Below are positions 25,819-34,545 of a stretch of DNA of 64,000 nucleotides, one piece after another. Below the pieces are notes generated by a model, which saw only the letters and a program-made list of their open reading frames with translations, was not told the DNA's origin and made no database searches. Source of the stretch: Yunchengibacter salinarum (GTDB lineage: Bacteria > Pseudomonadota > Alphaproteobacteria > Sphingomonadales > Kordiimonadaceae); the NCBI RefSeq assembly GCF_037658235.1, contig NZ_JBBJLN010000007.1:1-64000 (forward strand). Reading direction: 5' to 3'. The translations under genes and the position numbers were made by a program. Positions within the stretch are counted from its first letter, which is position 1. Each line of letters begins with the position of its first letter.

Positions 25819-26522
25819 CGGGTTTGAGCGACCTCAGCCTTGGCATCATCACCTATGACCACCCGCACCTGAAAACGGATCAGGTGGTCAGCCGCCTGCT
25901 GGCGCAGCACCGCTTTCAAAACGTGGTGCTGTTCACCCTGCCCTTCACGCCCCGCCCCGCGCGGCCAGTCCTGTTCAACCACCGACCCGACCAATCCACA
26001 GGTCGCGATCCTGCCGGACTGGCTGGCGCTTATGGCCTTGCCGTGGAACCGTGGGACGGCAAGGCCCCCATCGGGCCGATGGATAACTATGTGATCACCG
26101 GAGCGGGCCTGATCGACCCGGCGCTTGCCCTTGGCGGCCCCGTCCTCAACGCCCATCCGGGCCTGATCCCCACCGCACGCGGACTGGATGCGTTCAAGTG
26201 GGCGATTCATGACGGCCTGCCGCTTGGAATCACCCTGCATGAAATCGACGCGGCGGTGGACAGCGGCACCGTCCGCGCCTATGCCCGCACGCCCGTCCGG
26301 GCCGACGATAGCCTTGCCGACCTAGCCGCGCGTCATTATGAAAATGAGATCACGTTGCTGGCCGACTTTCCTCGCCATCTGCATAATCGGCCCAAGGCGC
26401 ACCTTCCCGCGAACGCACCACGCAAACGCATGGGGCGGGCGACGGAAAAAGAAATGATTACGCGCTTTCCGGGCTATCGCGAAAAATACATCACCACAGG
26501 GACGGAGCCTCATCAGCCATGA
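25815..26522 (+). CDS. Sugar N-formyltransferase
   Basis: A 235-residue protein with the formyltransferase core NAHPGLIPTARGLDAFKWAI followed by GITLHEIDAAVDSGTV, the region that binds N10-formyl-tetrahydrofolate and holds the catalytic Asn/His/Asp in PurN, Fmt and sugar formyltransferases. It lies between a 3-dehydrogenase and a 3-aminotransferase, so a 3-amino sugar nucleotide is the likely acceptor. In WbpA-B-E-D pathways the acyl step is acetylation by WbpD; here formylation would replace it. Starts and stops overlap both neighbours by 4 bases (ATGA). Confidence 0.78.
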   Translation: MTGLSDLSLGIITYDHPHLKTDQVVSRLLAQHRFQNVVLFTLPFTPRPARPVLFNHRPDQSTGRDPAGLAGAYGLAVEPWDGKAPIGPMDNYVITGAGLIDPALALGGPVLNAHPGLIPTARGLDAFKWAIHDGLPLGITLHEIDAAVDSGTVRAYARTPVRADDSLADLAARHYENEITLLADFPRHLHNRPKAHLPANAPRKRMGRATEKEMITRFPGYREKYITTGTEPHQP

Positions 26523-27628
26523 AGTTCATAGACCTGGACGCCCAGATGGAAGCCATGCGCCCGGCCATCGACCGCCGCATCAAGTCCGTACTGGATCATG
26601 GCAAATTCATCATGGGCCCGGAAGTACGGGAACTGGAATCCGCGCTGACGGAGCGGGTGGGCGTGCGCCACTGCCTGAGCTGCGCCAATGGCACCGACGC
26701 GCTGCAACTGGCGCTGATGGCGCTGGGCGTGGGACCGGGCGACCTGGTGTTCACCACCGCTTTTTCCTTTTTCGCCACGGCGGAAGTGATCGCGCTTCAG
26801 GGTGCCACCCCGGTTTTCGTGGATATCGACCCCGGAACATACAATCTTTGCCCCGACGCGCTTGAGGCCGCCATTCTTGAGGCCAAAGGCGGGAATGGTC
26901 GCCTGGCCGCCATCATCGCGGTGGATCTTTTCGGCCTTCCGGCGGACTATCCCCGGCTTGAAGCCATCGCCCGGCGCCACGGACTGGCTCTGATCGAGGA
27001 CGCGGCCCAGGGATTCGGTGGCGCCATCGGCGACCGACAGGCGGGCAGTTTCGGCGACATCGCCACCACCAGCTTCTTCCCCGCCAAGCCACTGGGCTGC
27101 GCCGGGGATGGCGGCGCCGTCTTCACCAACCGGGATGACCTGGCCGAGCGGGTGGCCTCCCTGCGTCTGCACGGGCGGGGGGCCGAAAAATACGACAATG
27201 TGCGGATCGGCATGAACAGCCGGCTGGATACGCTGCAAGCCGCCATCCTGCTGGAAAAACTGACCCATCTGGATCAGGAACGCGCCGCCAAGGACGCCAT
27301 TGCCGAAACCTGTCGCGCGCGGCTTGCCGGCCGGTTCCAGATGCAGGCAGAACCAACGGGCTTCGCAAGCGCCCACGCGCTTTTCACCCTGCGCGCCCCC
27401 GATAATTCTCGGAACGCGCTAATGGCATCCCTCGAAAAGGCGGGCATCCCCTGCGGCATCTATTACCCCAGGGCCCTGCCGGACCAGACGGCTTTCAACG
27501 GCACCGCGCACCCGCCCTGCATTGAGGCCCGCAAAGCGGCCATGGAGGTGTTCAGCATTCCGTTCCACGCCTATCTGGCAGAAGAAAATCTGAACCTTAT
27601 CCTTAAAAAGTTAATCGAAGCGTGCTGA
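26519..27628 (+). CDS. WlbC/WbpE-like PLP aminotransferase
   Basis: A 369-residue DegT/DnrJ/EryC1 aminotransferase. It starts MKFIDLDAQMEAMRPAIDRR, has the cofactor region CLSCANGTDALQLALMALG and the PLP lysine in TTSFFPAKPLGCAGDGGAV. Such enzymes put an amino group on C3 of UDP-3-keto-GlcNAcA. It is the third member of the coupled triad. The gene ends 11 bases before the convergent glycosyltransferase gene. Confidence 0.85.
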   Translation: MKFIDLDAQMEAMRPAIDRRIKSVLDHGKFIMGPEVRELESALTERVGVRHCLSCANGTDALQLALMALGVGPGDLVFTTAFSFFATAEVIALQGATPVFVDIDPGTYNLCPDALEAAILEAKGGNGRLAAIIAVDLFGLPADYPRLEAIARRHGLALIEDAAQGFGGAIGDRQAGSFGDIATTSFFPAKPLGCAGDGGAVFTNRDDLAERVASLRLHGRGAEKYDNVRIGMNSRLDTLQAAILLEKLTHLDQERAAKDAIAETCRARLAGRFQMQAEPTGFASAHALFTLRAPDNSRNALMASLEKAGIPCGIYYPRALPDQTAFNGTAHPPCIEARKAAMEVFSIPFHAYLAEENLNLILKKLIEAC

Positions 27629-27639
27629 CCCTATCCTGG

Positions 27640-28875
27640 TCAAATCAAATGCCTGGCACTCAATCTTTCCCATTCCTGTGGGCTCAAGTCCTGATGTTTC
27701 ATTAAAATCTGCCGTGTCAACTCCCGGTTTTCTGCGTTAACCGGATCCGCCTCTCTTGGAATATAGTCGTCGATATAAAATCTCGGCCAAACGTCAAAGT
27801 CATTTGTCTTGGCGCGATCAAGGCTGTCCAAAATATCTTGCGCGCGCTTTACATGGCCATAATTACGCGCCGCATAAAGATGTGCAGCCTCAGCCATTTT
27901 CACCCTGCGTTCGCGATCAACAATGAGACGGGCCAACTGGTCTTTAAAACACCGAGCATTAGCAGCCTCTACTGGTGCCGAACCTTCCTGAACCGGCACA
28001 ATATCAGAACGCAAACCAGTTATCACAGCACACCCGCAATACATTGCCTCCGCTGCCAAACGTGCGGGTTTAAGGTTAAAAAGCTGGTCAATTACAATGT
28101 CAGTATCACGCAATATCTCCAATACTTCTTTATTTGGACGATTTTGTATTATTTCAAAATCAAATTGATATCCTTCACTCTTCAATGCCTCCACAGATTC
28201 AATAATTTTTTCGGTGCCCTTAAATTTCGGAGCTGTCGGCGCGTGAACCACAAGAGGTCGTTCTCTAGCCGGAATTCGATAAGTGAGAACGTCTTGACGG
28301 ATCGTGGGAGGACTCTCAAAAAATGGCCTTACAGCCATGGTCATGCACCCCATACTCCCCCATAACGTATCCGCCGAGCGCTCAGCCAATCGTAATATTT
28401 TGAGCTTCTGATTCATCGTAAGCCCCCGATCATCTGATGTCTCACGCACCAATGGAGGAGGATCAAAATCATTTAATTCTGAAAATTGAATGAAAGCATC
28501 ATGCACACGAACGTCTGAACCATTAAATATACATATAACTTTTTTCCCAATATTCTTCAAAAATTCAATTTCTTCAAGGTTTCCAATATAACTTCTTCCA
28601 AATTGGAAAATATACAAGTCATAACTTGTGAAATAATTATAAAGGTTATCTATTTTATATTTATCATAATACAAAAATTCAAGCGGATTTGATTGAAATT
28701 TTCTGAATGATTTCATATTTTCAACAATATCAGTATACTCATCATATTTATTATATTTATAAAGTTTTGGCTCAGACCAAAGACAGGTATGAACTTCATG
28801 ACCCAAACTTTTCAGGCCCGCACTGACGTCAGATATTATAGAGGCAATCTCTTGAGTTCCAAAAAATATCTTCAT
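27640..28875 (-). CDS. Family 1/4-type glycosyltransferase with extra C-terminal module
   Basis: A 411-residue GT-B-like glycosyltransferase. A nucleotide-sugar region is visible at KPARLAAEAMYCGCAVITGL, followed by SDIVPVQEGSAPVE. The N-terminal half is AT-rich with many Tyr, Lys, Asn and Ile codons, unlike its surroundings, and suggests horizontal origin. The last 57 residues (from NDFDVWPRFYIDDY) are not typical of glycosyltransferases and match the free-standing 65-residue protein at 37624. Acceptor and donor are unknown. Confidence 0.7.
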   Translation of the reverse strand: MKIFFGTQEIASIISDVSAGLKSLGHEVHTCLWSEPKLYKYNKYDEYTDIVENMKSFRKFQSNPLEFLYYDKYKIDNLYNYFTSYDLYIFQFGRSYIGNLEEIEFLKNIGKKVICIFNGSDVRVHDAFIQFSELNDFDPPPLVRETSDDRGLTMNQKLKILRLAERSADTLWGSMGCMTMAVRPFFESPPTIRQDVLTYRIPARERPLVVHAPTAPKFKGTEKIIESVEALKSEGYQFDFEIIQNRPNKEVLEILRDTDIVIDQLFNLKPARLAAEAMYCGCAVITGLRSDIVPVQEGSAPVEAANARCFKDQLARLIVDRERRVKMAEAAHLYAARNYGHVKRAQDILDSLDRAKTNDFDVWPRFYIDDYIPREADPVNAENRELTRQILMKHQDLSPQEWERLSARHLI

Positions 28876-29026
28876 CTTATTTTCCTTTTATTTAGATTTA
28901 TGTTTCAAGTATTTCTGAAAGAAACACAAATTTTCCGTATATCCCAAAAGCATAAAGAGAACCTTGCGGATGCCCAGCCGACCTCTTACGCTCCGAAAGC
29001 GGTCACAAAAACACGAGGTGCAACAA

Positions 29027-30181
29027 ATGTCCTGCCCTGTCTGTCAGTCAACAAATCTCAACTCTTTCTATCCGGAACACCGGGGTCATTGTGTATCATC
29101 CGACCAAATGGTGGTTCCTGATTGCAGTATCATGAATAGAGTTTGTCAAGACTGCGGATTAGTTTTCAACATGTCAGGCGTACGTGAGAACATTGACGAC
29201 TTTTACAAAAATATGTACCAACTGATGATGTTCAGTAAAGATTCGGAGATTAAATCATTTACAAATGATGGCGCAAAGTCTCAATCGCAACGCTCATGCG
29301 ATTTTTTTCTTGAGATGGTGAACCCCAACCAGGGTGCGCGAATTCTCGAAGCAGGCGCAGGAAAAGGGTTTTTTATGGGGCATTTGCAAGACAAGCGCCC
29401 TGATCTTGAATTGCACGCTTTCGAGCCAGGAAAAGCATATGAAATTTTAAAAGAAAAATTGCCTGATGTTGAAATAGAACGATGTGATTATACTGAGTAC
29501 CAGAAGGACGAAGGAACCTATGATGTGGTGCTATCATTGGGAGTCCTTGAACATGTCCAGAACCCCCTGGACATGCTGAAATGGAAGCGCGCCCTCCTCA
29601 AAGAAGGTGGGATATGCTTTATTCGAGTCCCCGATTTCACCAAAAATCCGAATGATGTTTTCACAGTTGATCACCTATCAAAATTAACACCTGAAAGTAT
29701 TCGAAACCTTGCGAGCCGAGCCGGATTTTCTGTAAAAGACATCCGTCACATGGGGGTGGCCGTTCACGCCGCACTGATCGCAGACCGTGAACCGGTTTCC
29801 AATCCTTACAATCCCGTATCCGAAAACCAGGATATCGTTCACAAAAACGAAGAGTTTGCACGCGCGGCAATGAGCGCGATTGAAAACGCACGCGAGTCAG
29901 CAAAAAGGGATGGTAGCCAGTGGGCCATTTTTGGCCTGGCCGCTTCAGGTCTGTTTGCACCTTTCTACCTTGGGTTTCCCCCTGACGAGATCGCGGCCTA
30001 TCTTGATGATAATGACAGCATCTGGGGGAATTCAATTCATGGGCGCCCAATCCAAGGCCCCCAGAAAATCCCGGAACTGGGGATCAAACATGTGGCACTG
30101 GTAATCAGTCCTGTTTATTTTGAGAAGGTCCGCCCTCGCATTGAAGAGATAGGGGCAAAGGTGCACCTTCCAGAGGTATGA
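29027..30181 (+). CDS. SAM-dependent C-methyltransferase-like protein
   Basis: A 384-residue protein. The N-terminus MSCPVCQSTNL and a later CQDCGLVF give a two-CxxC zinc-binding region. The SAM-binding motif is ILEAGAGKGFFMGHLQDKRP, with LSLGVLEHVQNP as motif for the catalytic area. The C-terminal part (WAIFGLAASGLFAPFYLGF, AAYLDDNDSIWG, HGRPI) looks like a second Rossmann-type domain as in sugar C-methyltransferases (PF08484). This would place a methyl on a keto-sugar. GAGGTG precedes the ATG. The gene is AT-rich relative to the window. Confidence 0.75.
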   Translation: MSCPVCQSTNLNSFYPEHRGHCVSSDQMVVPDCSIMNRVCQDCGLVFNMSGVRENIDDFYKNMYQLMMFSKDSEIKSFTNDGAKSQSQRSCDFFLEMVNPNQGARILEAGAGKGFFMGHLQDKRPDLELHAFEPGKAYEILKEKLPDVEIERCDYTEYQKDEGTYDVVLSLGVLEHVQNPLDMLKWKRALLKEGGICFIRVPDFTKNPNDVFTVDHLSKLTPESIRNLASRAGFSVKDIRHMGVAVHAALIADREPVSNPYNPVSENQDIVHKNEEFARAAMSAIENARESAKRDGSQWAIFGLAASGLFAPFYLGFPPDEIAAYLDDNDSIWGNSIHGRPIQGPQKIPELGIKHVALVISPVYFEKVRPRIEEIGAKVHLPEV

Positions 30182-30231
30182 TTATCATTTTACAATCAGT
30201 CCCTGCGAAATCAGGCAGCGCCATATAAGTC

Positions 30232-32136
30232 TTACAAAACGCCATGGGAACGTGCGGTGCCGTCCATGTCAAAGGCTTCGCAGAACTGGTTCAGATACAG
30301 CAGGGACCAGATCAGGAGGCGGCGGTTTTCCCGCCCCTCCAGATGATCCGACACCATGTCCATGATCTCGTCGGGGTCCAGATAGTCATAGATGCGGGCG
30401 TTTCGGTCCAGCAAGGTTTCGCGCACGAAGTCGATGCTCTCCCCTTTGAACCAGCTTTCATCCGGCGCGCTGAAGCCCTGCTTGATGCCTTCGGAAATCT
30501 CCTTCGGCACATAGCGGCCAAGCACCTTGCGCAGCACTTTCTTGCCGTCGCGCGTCTGGTGATAAAAGCGCTTCAGCTTGCCGGGTTCGTTTTCATCCAG
30601 CTTCTTGATTTTTGCAAGATTTGCCAGCTTCCATTTCACCGGCACCTGCATGGCGAAATCCACCAGATCATTATCCAGAAACGGTACGCGCGCCTCCAGC
30701 CCATGGGCCATGGACAGCTTGTCCTCCACCACAAGCAGGCCGTGCAGAAAGGTGCGCGCCTCGAAATACAGGGAATGGTTCACATAGTCCTCGGGGCGCG
30801 TCAGGCCCGGCGCGTGCTTTTGGAACACGTCGCGGAAGATATCCCGCGTCCATACATCGCCAACCCGCTCCCGGATGGGGGCCACGGCGCGCCACAGCCG
30901 GGAATTGGGGATCAGTCGCTGCCAGAAAGCGTAATAGCGGTCGATATAGTCCTCAAAATCATGAGCCTGAACCGTGCGATAATAGCGCCACGGATAGCCC
31001 GCGAACATTTCGTCCCCGCCAGTGCCGGACAGCATCACCTTGTTGAACCGGCTCGCCAGGTCACTGGCATAGAAATTGGGATAGCTCTGCCCTACCCGTG
31101 GTTCTTCCAGGTGCCATGTCATGTTGCGAATGGCACGCTCCATATCACCGGCCTTGAGCACCATCTCATAGTGGCGGGTCTTGAACAGATAGGACATGTG
31201 TTCGGCCTTGGGCCGCTCATCCATCGCCTGCTCCAACCCTGAGGCGGAATATCGGTCGAACCCGATGGTGAAGGTGGTCATGTCCTCGATATCACGGGAA
31301 GCGATGCAGGCCAGCGCCCCCGTATCCATTCCGCCCGACAGGTACGACCCCACCGGCACGTCGCTCACCAGTTGACGCTTCACCGCCTGTTGCAGCAGGC
31401 GATCCAGTTCCTCCACATAATCCGCTTCGGCAAGCCCCTGCTCCACGTCACGGAAGTCATAATCCCAATAGATGACCCGCCTGGGAACATCGGGCCGATC
31501 CACCGGCACCACCATATAGCTGCCGGGGGTCATCAGGCTCACCCCGTCGAACAGCGTCTTGTTGGTGAAAAAGTTCTGAAAGGTGAGATATTCCACCAGC
31601 CCGTCACAATCCATGCGAGCCTGAAGTAGGCCGGAGGCCAGGAGCGCCTTCACCTCGGACCCGAACAGAAAGGTATCGCCCGTCCAGGCCACATAAAGCG
31701 GCTTGATGCCATAGCGATCGCGGGCCAGCAGAAGATCCCGCCGCTCCCCGTCCCAGAACGCCAGCGCGAACATGCCGTTGAACCGTTCCAGCGCATCCGG
31801 GCCCCATTGCATCAGGGCGTGCAGCACCACTTCCGTGTCGCTGGTGGAGCGAAAGACATGCCCCAGTCCCTCCAGGTCACGGCGCAGCTCACGGAAATTG
31901 TACAGCTCTCCATTATAGACCAGCGCGAAGCGCCCATCCGCCGAAATCATCGGCTGGTGCCCCGCCGCGCTCACATCCAGCACCGCCAGCCGACGATGCC
32001 CCAGACCCATGGCACCATCCGTATACACGCCTTCTCCGTCCGGCCCGCGATGGGCGAGACTTCGGGCCATGACTCTGAGACGGCGCGGTTCCGCCGCGCG
32101 CCCGTCACCGTGAATCAAGCCCGTAATGCCACACAT
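30232..32136 (-). CDS. asnB: Asparagine synthase-like glutamine amidotransferase 1
   Basis: A 634-residue class II amidotransferase. It begins MCGITGLIHGDG, so Cys2 is the glutaminase nucleophile, followed by AHRGPDGEG and LVYNGELYNF. The synthetase PP-loop is LSGGMDTGALA, where canonical enzymes have SGG-x-DS. In surface-polysaccharide clusters such proteins often amidate uronic acids rather than aspartate. A uronic-acid-producing triad is encoded nearby, which supports that reading but does not prove it. The ATG follows GGAGAGAC, with a sigma-54 promoter on the minus strand at 32200. Confidence 0.85.
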   Translation of the reverse strand: MCGITGLIHGDGRAAEPRRLRVMARSLAHRGPDGEGVYTDGAMGLGHRRLAVLDVSAAGHQPMISADGRFALVYNGELYNFRELRRDLEGLGHVFRSTSDTEVVLHALMQWGPDALERFNGMFALAFWDGERRDLLLARDRYGIKPLYVAWTGDTFLFGSEVKALLASGLLQARMDCDGLVEYLTFQNFFTNKTLFDGVSLMTPGSYMVVPVDRPDVPRRVIYWDYDFRDVEQGLAEADYVEELDRLLQQAVKRQLVSDVPVGSYLSGGMDTGALACIASRDIEDMTTFTIGFDRYSASGLEQAMDERPKAEHMSYLFKTRHYEMVLKAGDMERAIRNMTWHLEEPRVGQSYPNFYASDLASRFNKVMLSGTGGDEMFAGYPWRYYRTVQAHDFEDYIDRYYAFWQRLIPNSRLWRAVAPIRERVGDVWTRDIFRDVFQKHAPGLTRPEDYVNHSLYFEARTFLHGLLVVEDKLSMAHGLEARVPFLDNDLVDFAMQVPVKWKLANLAKIKKLDENEPGKLKRFYHQTRDGKKVLRKVLGRYVPKEISEGIKQGFSAPDESWFKGESIDFVRETLLDRNARIYDYLDPDEIMDMVSDHLEGRENRRLLIWSLLYLNQFCEAFDMDGTARSHGVL

Positions 32137-32198
32137 ACAGTCTCTCCAAAACCTGACCGGCCCCATCGGCCACCCCGTTCCCCGGCCTGCCCATGGCC

Positions 32199-32215
32199 AC
32201 GCAAGAATGATGCCG
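32199..32215 (-). promoter_or_regulatory. Sigma-54 promoter of asnB1
   Basis: On the minus strand CCGGCATCATTCTTGCG, with CC at 32213-32214 and GC at 32201-32202 on the plus strand (exact spacing). It lies about 65 bases ahead of the asnB1 ATG and back to back with the promoter at 32237. Confidence 0.75.
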
Positions 32216-32235
32216 GTCACTGGAAACGCGCCCGA

Positions 32236-32253
32236 CTGGCCCCGTTTTTGCTT
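32236..32253 (+). promoter_or_regulatory. Sigma-54 promoter of the epimerase operon
   Basis: CTGGCCCCGTTTTTGCTT, with GG at 32238 and GC at 32250. It lies about 107 bases ahead of the epimerase ATG. Confidence 0.75.
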
Positions 32254-32358
32254 GTTGCCCGGTCACCTTGCCCAACCCGGCTTTTTCAACCTTACGCCCA
32301 ACGGCCTTTTGGATTAAACCCTTTTAAAACGGGCGAAAAAATGGAAGGGAAGAAACGC

Positions 32359-33321
32359 ATGGATCTCACCGGCAAACGCATTCTGATGATCGGTGGCGCA
32401 GGGCTGATCGGCTCGCACACGCTGGACCAGCTTCTGGCCGAGGATGTGCGCGAAATCATCATCTATGACACTTTCACCCGTGGCACCATGGCGAACATAG
32501 CGGGCGCCCTTGAAGACCCGCGGGTGCGTCTGTTCGAGGCGGGCGGCGACATCACCCAGACAGACATACTGGCCGCGGCCATGGATGGGGTGGATGGCGT
32601 ATTCCATTTTGCCGCGCTCTGGCTGCTGCAATGTTATGATTATCCCCGCGCGGCGTTCGACGTGAATATCGCCGGCACCTTCAATGTGATGGAAGCCTGC
32701 GTGAAGGCGGGCGTAAAGCGGCTGGTCTATTCTTCCTCCGCCTCGGTTTACGGCGATGCGGCCTATGACCCGATGGACGAAGAACACCCCTTCAACAACC
32801 AGAATTTCTATGGCGCCACCAAAATCTGCGGCGAAGCCATGCTGCGCGCTTTCCACCACCGGTACGGGCTGGATTATGTGGGTCTGCGCTATATGAATGT
32901 GTACGGCCCCCGGCAGGACTATAAAGGCGCCTATATCGCGGTCATGATGAAAATGCTGGATGCCATTGATCGCGGCGAAGGCCCCACCGTGATCGGGTCC
33001 GGCGCGGAAGAGTTCGATTTTGTCGCCGTGGAGGATTGCGCGCGGGCCAATATCTGCGCCATGAAGGCGGCGGCCACGGATCGATTCTACAATGTGGGAA
33101 CCGGCAAGCGCACCAGCCTGAAAACACTGGCGGAAAAGCTGGTCACACTCACAGGCAGCGAACAGCCGGTCCAGTACCGTCCCGCCACCCACAAGGGGCT
33201 GGTGAAAAGCCGTGTGGGCGCCGTCGAGCGGGCGCGGGACGAACTCGGCTTCGAGGCGCGCATCGATCTGGAAGACGGCCTTGAACGGTTGATCCGGTGG
33301 CGTAACAGCCAGAAAGCCTGA
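32359..33321 (+). CDS. NAD-dependent sugar epimerase/dehydratase
   Basis: A 320-residue extended short-chain dehydrogenase. Rossmann motif ILMIGGAGLIGSHTLDQLL; catalytic region SSSASVYGD then NFYGATKICGEAML (Ser, Tyr, Lys); FVAVEDCARANICAM near the C-terminus as in UDP-glucose 4-epimerase-like enzymes. Specific reaction unknown. ATG 32359 (MDLTGK) is chosen because GGGAAG is well placed; an ATG 18 bases upstream is possible. First gene of a plus-strand series with an aminotransferase and a methyltransferase. Confidence 0.8.
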   Translation: MDLTGKRILMIGGAGLIGSHTLDQLLAEDVREIIIYDTFTRGTMANIAGALEDPRVRLFEAGGDITQTDILAAAMDGVDGVFHFAALWLLQCYDYPRAAFDVNIAGTFNVMEACVKAGVKRLVYSSSASVYGDAAYDPMDEEHPFNNQNFYGATKICGEAMLRAFHHRYGLDYVGLRYMNVYGPRQDYKGAYIAVMMKMLDAIDRGEGPTVIGSGAEEFDFVAVEDCARANICAMKAAATDRFYNVGTGKRTSLKTLAEKLVTLTGSEQPVQYRPATHKGLVKSRVGAVERARDELGFEARIDLEDGLERLIRWRNSQKA

Positions 33322-33364
33322 ACATCACGGCCCTTGGACAGTCCAACCGAAAAGGAACACGGCC

Positions 33365-34519
33365 ATGCCGGACAGCACCCCATCCAGACGCATCCAGATC
33401 GCCGAGCCGGACACCGGGCGAGACGAATGGGAAGCCCTGCGTGAGCCGGTGGAAAGCGGCTGGCTGACCCAGGGGCCGAAGGTCAAGGCATTCGAAACCG
33501 CCTTTGCCGAACGCCACGCCGTACCCAGGGCACTGGCCACCACAAGCTGCACCACGGCGCTGCATCTGGCGCTGGTCGCGCTCGGCATCAGCGCGGGGGA
33601 CGAAGTGATCGTACCCGCCTTCACCTGGATCGCCACCGCCAATGTGGTGCTTTATTGCGGCGCCACCCCGGTGTTCGCCGATGTGGACCCGCACAGCTTC
33701 AATCTGGATATGGACGATGCGCTGAGCCGTGTAACGCCGCGCACCCGCGCCATCATCCCGGTGCATCTGTTCGGGCTCTGCGCGGACATGGACCGCTTGA
33801 AGGCGGGCCTGCCCGACCATGTGGCCGTGATCGAGGACGCGGCCTGCGCCGCCGGAGCCAGCTACAAGGGACGCCCGGCGGGCAGCCTGGGGGATGCCGC
33901 GGCATTCAGCTTTCACCCGCGAAAATCGATCACCACCGGCGAAGGCGGCATGGTCACCACCATGAACGAAGCGCTGGCGGATCATATGGAAAAACTGCGC
34001 AATCACGGCGCGGAAGTGAGCGAGGAGCAGCGCCATCACGGCCCCCGCCCCCATATCATGCCTGAATTCAACATGCTGGGCTTCAATTACCGCATGACCG
34101 ATCTTCAGGGCGCGGTGGGGCTGGTGCAACTTGGCAAGCTGGACCGCTTCATCGACGAACGGGCGGACGCCGCCGCCCGGTACAGGGACGCCCTCGCCGA
34201 TCTGGACTGGCTGCACTGCCCCCAGGAACCGGAAGGCGGGCGGCACGCCTGGCAGGCATTCGTCACCTGCGTGGACGAGCGCCGCAGCCCCATGCCACGC
34301 AATGCCATCATGGACCGGCTTAATGAGGCGGGCATCGCCACGCGCCCCGGCACCCATGCGGTGCATATGCAGGGCTATTACCGGGAGCGCTTCAATATTG
34401 AACCCGATGCCTTTCCCGGCGCCCGTCAGGCAGCGGAGCACAGTCTCGCCATTCCCCTGCACAACCGGATGTCACAGGCGGACTATGAGCGTGTGGTGGT
34501 TGCCTTGAAAGCCATCTAA
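33365..34519 (+). CDS. DegT/DnrJ/EryC1-family sugar aminotransferase
   Basis: A 384-residue PLP-dependent enzyme. The cofactor lysine is in AAAFSFHPRKSITTGEGGMV, and ESGWLTQGPKVKAFE is the usual N-terminal motif. Similar enzymes form 4-amino-4,6-dideoxy or perosamine-type sugars. It follows the epimerase gene by 43 bases and precedes a methyltransferase, implying a further amino sugar distinct from the PseC and WbpE-like products. Confidence 0.85.
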   Translation: MPDSTPSRRIQIAEPDTGRDEWEALREPVESGWLTQGPKVKAFETAFAERHAVPRALATTSCTTALHLALVALGISAGDEVIVPAFTWIATANVVLYCGATPVFADVDPHSFNLDMDDALSRVTPRTRAIIPVHLFGLCADMDRLKAGLPDHVAVIEDAACAAGASYKGRPAGSLGDAAAFSFHPRKSITTGEGGMVTTMNEALADHMEKLRNHGAEVSEEQRHHGPRPHIMPEFNMLGFNYRMTDLQGAVGLVQLGKLDRFIDERADAAARYRDALADLDWLHCPQEPEGGRHAWQAFVTCVDERRSPMPRNAIMDRLNEAGIATRPGTHAVHMQGYYRERFNIEPDAFPGARQAAEHSLAIPLHNRMSQADYERVVVALKAI

Positions 34520-34545
34520 CCCAACCCCGGCAAAGGATCGACCCC

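Noticed and set aside
28944..28965. Possible minus-strand sigma-54 promoter for the AT-rich glycosyltransferase gene
   Set aside because: Spacing fits but neither the -24 nor the -12 element is close to consensus; too weak to list.
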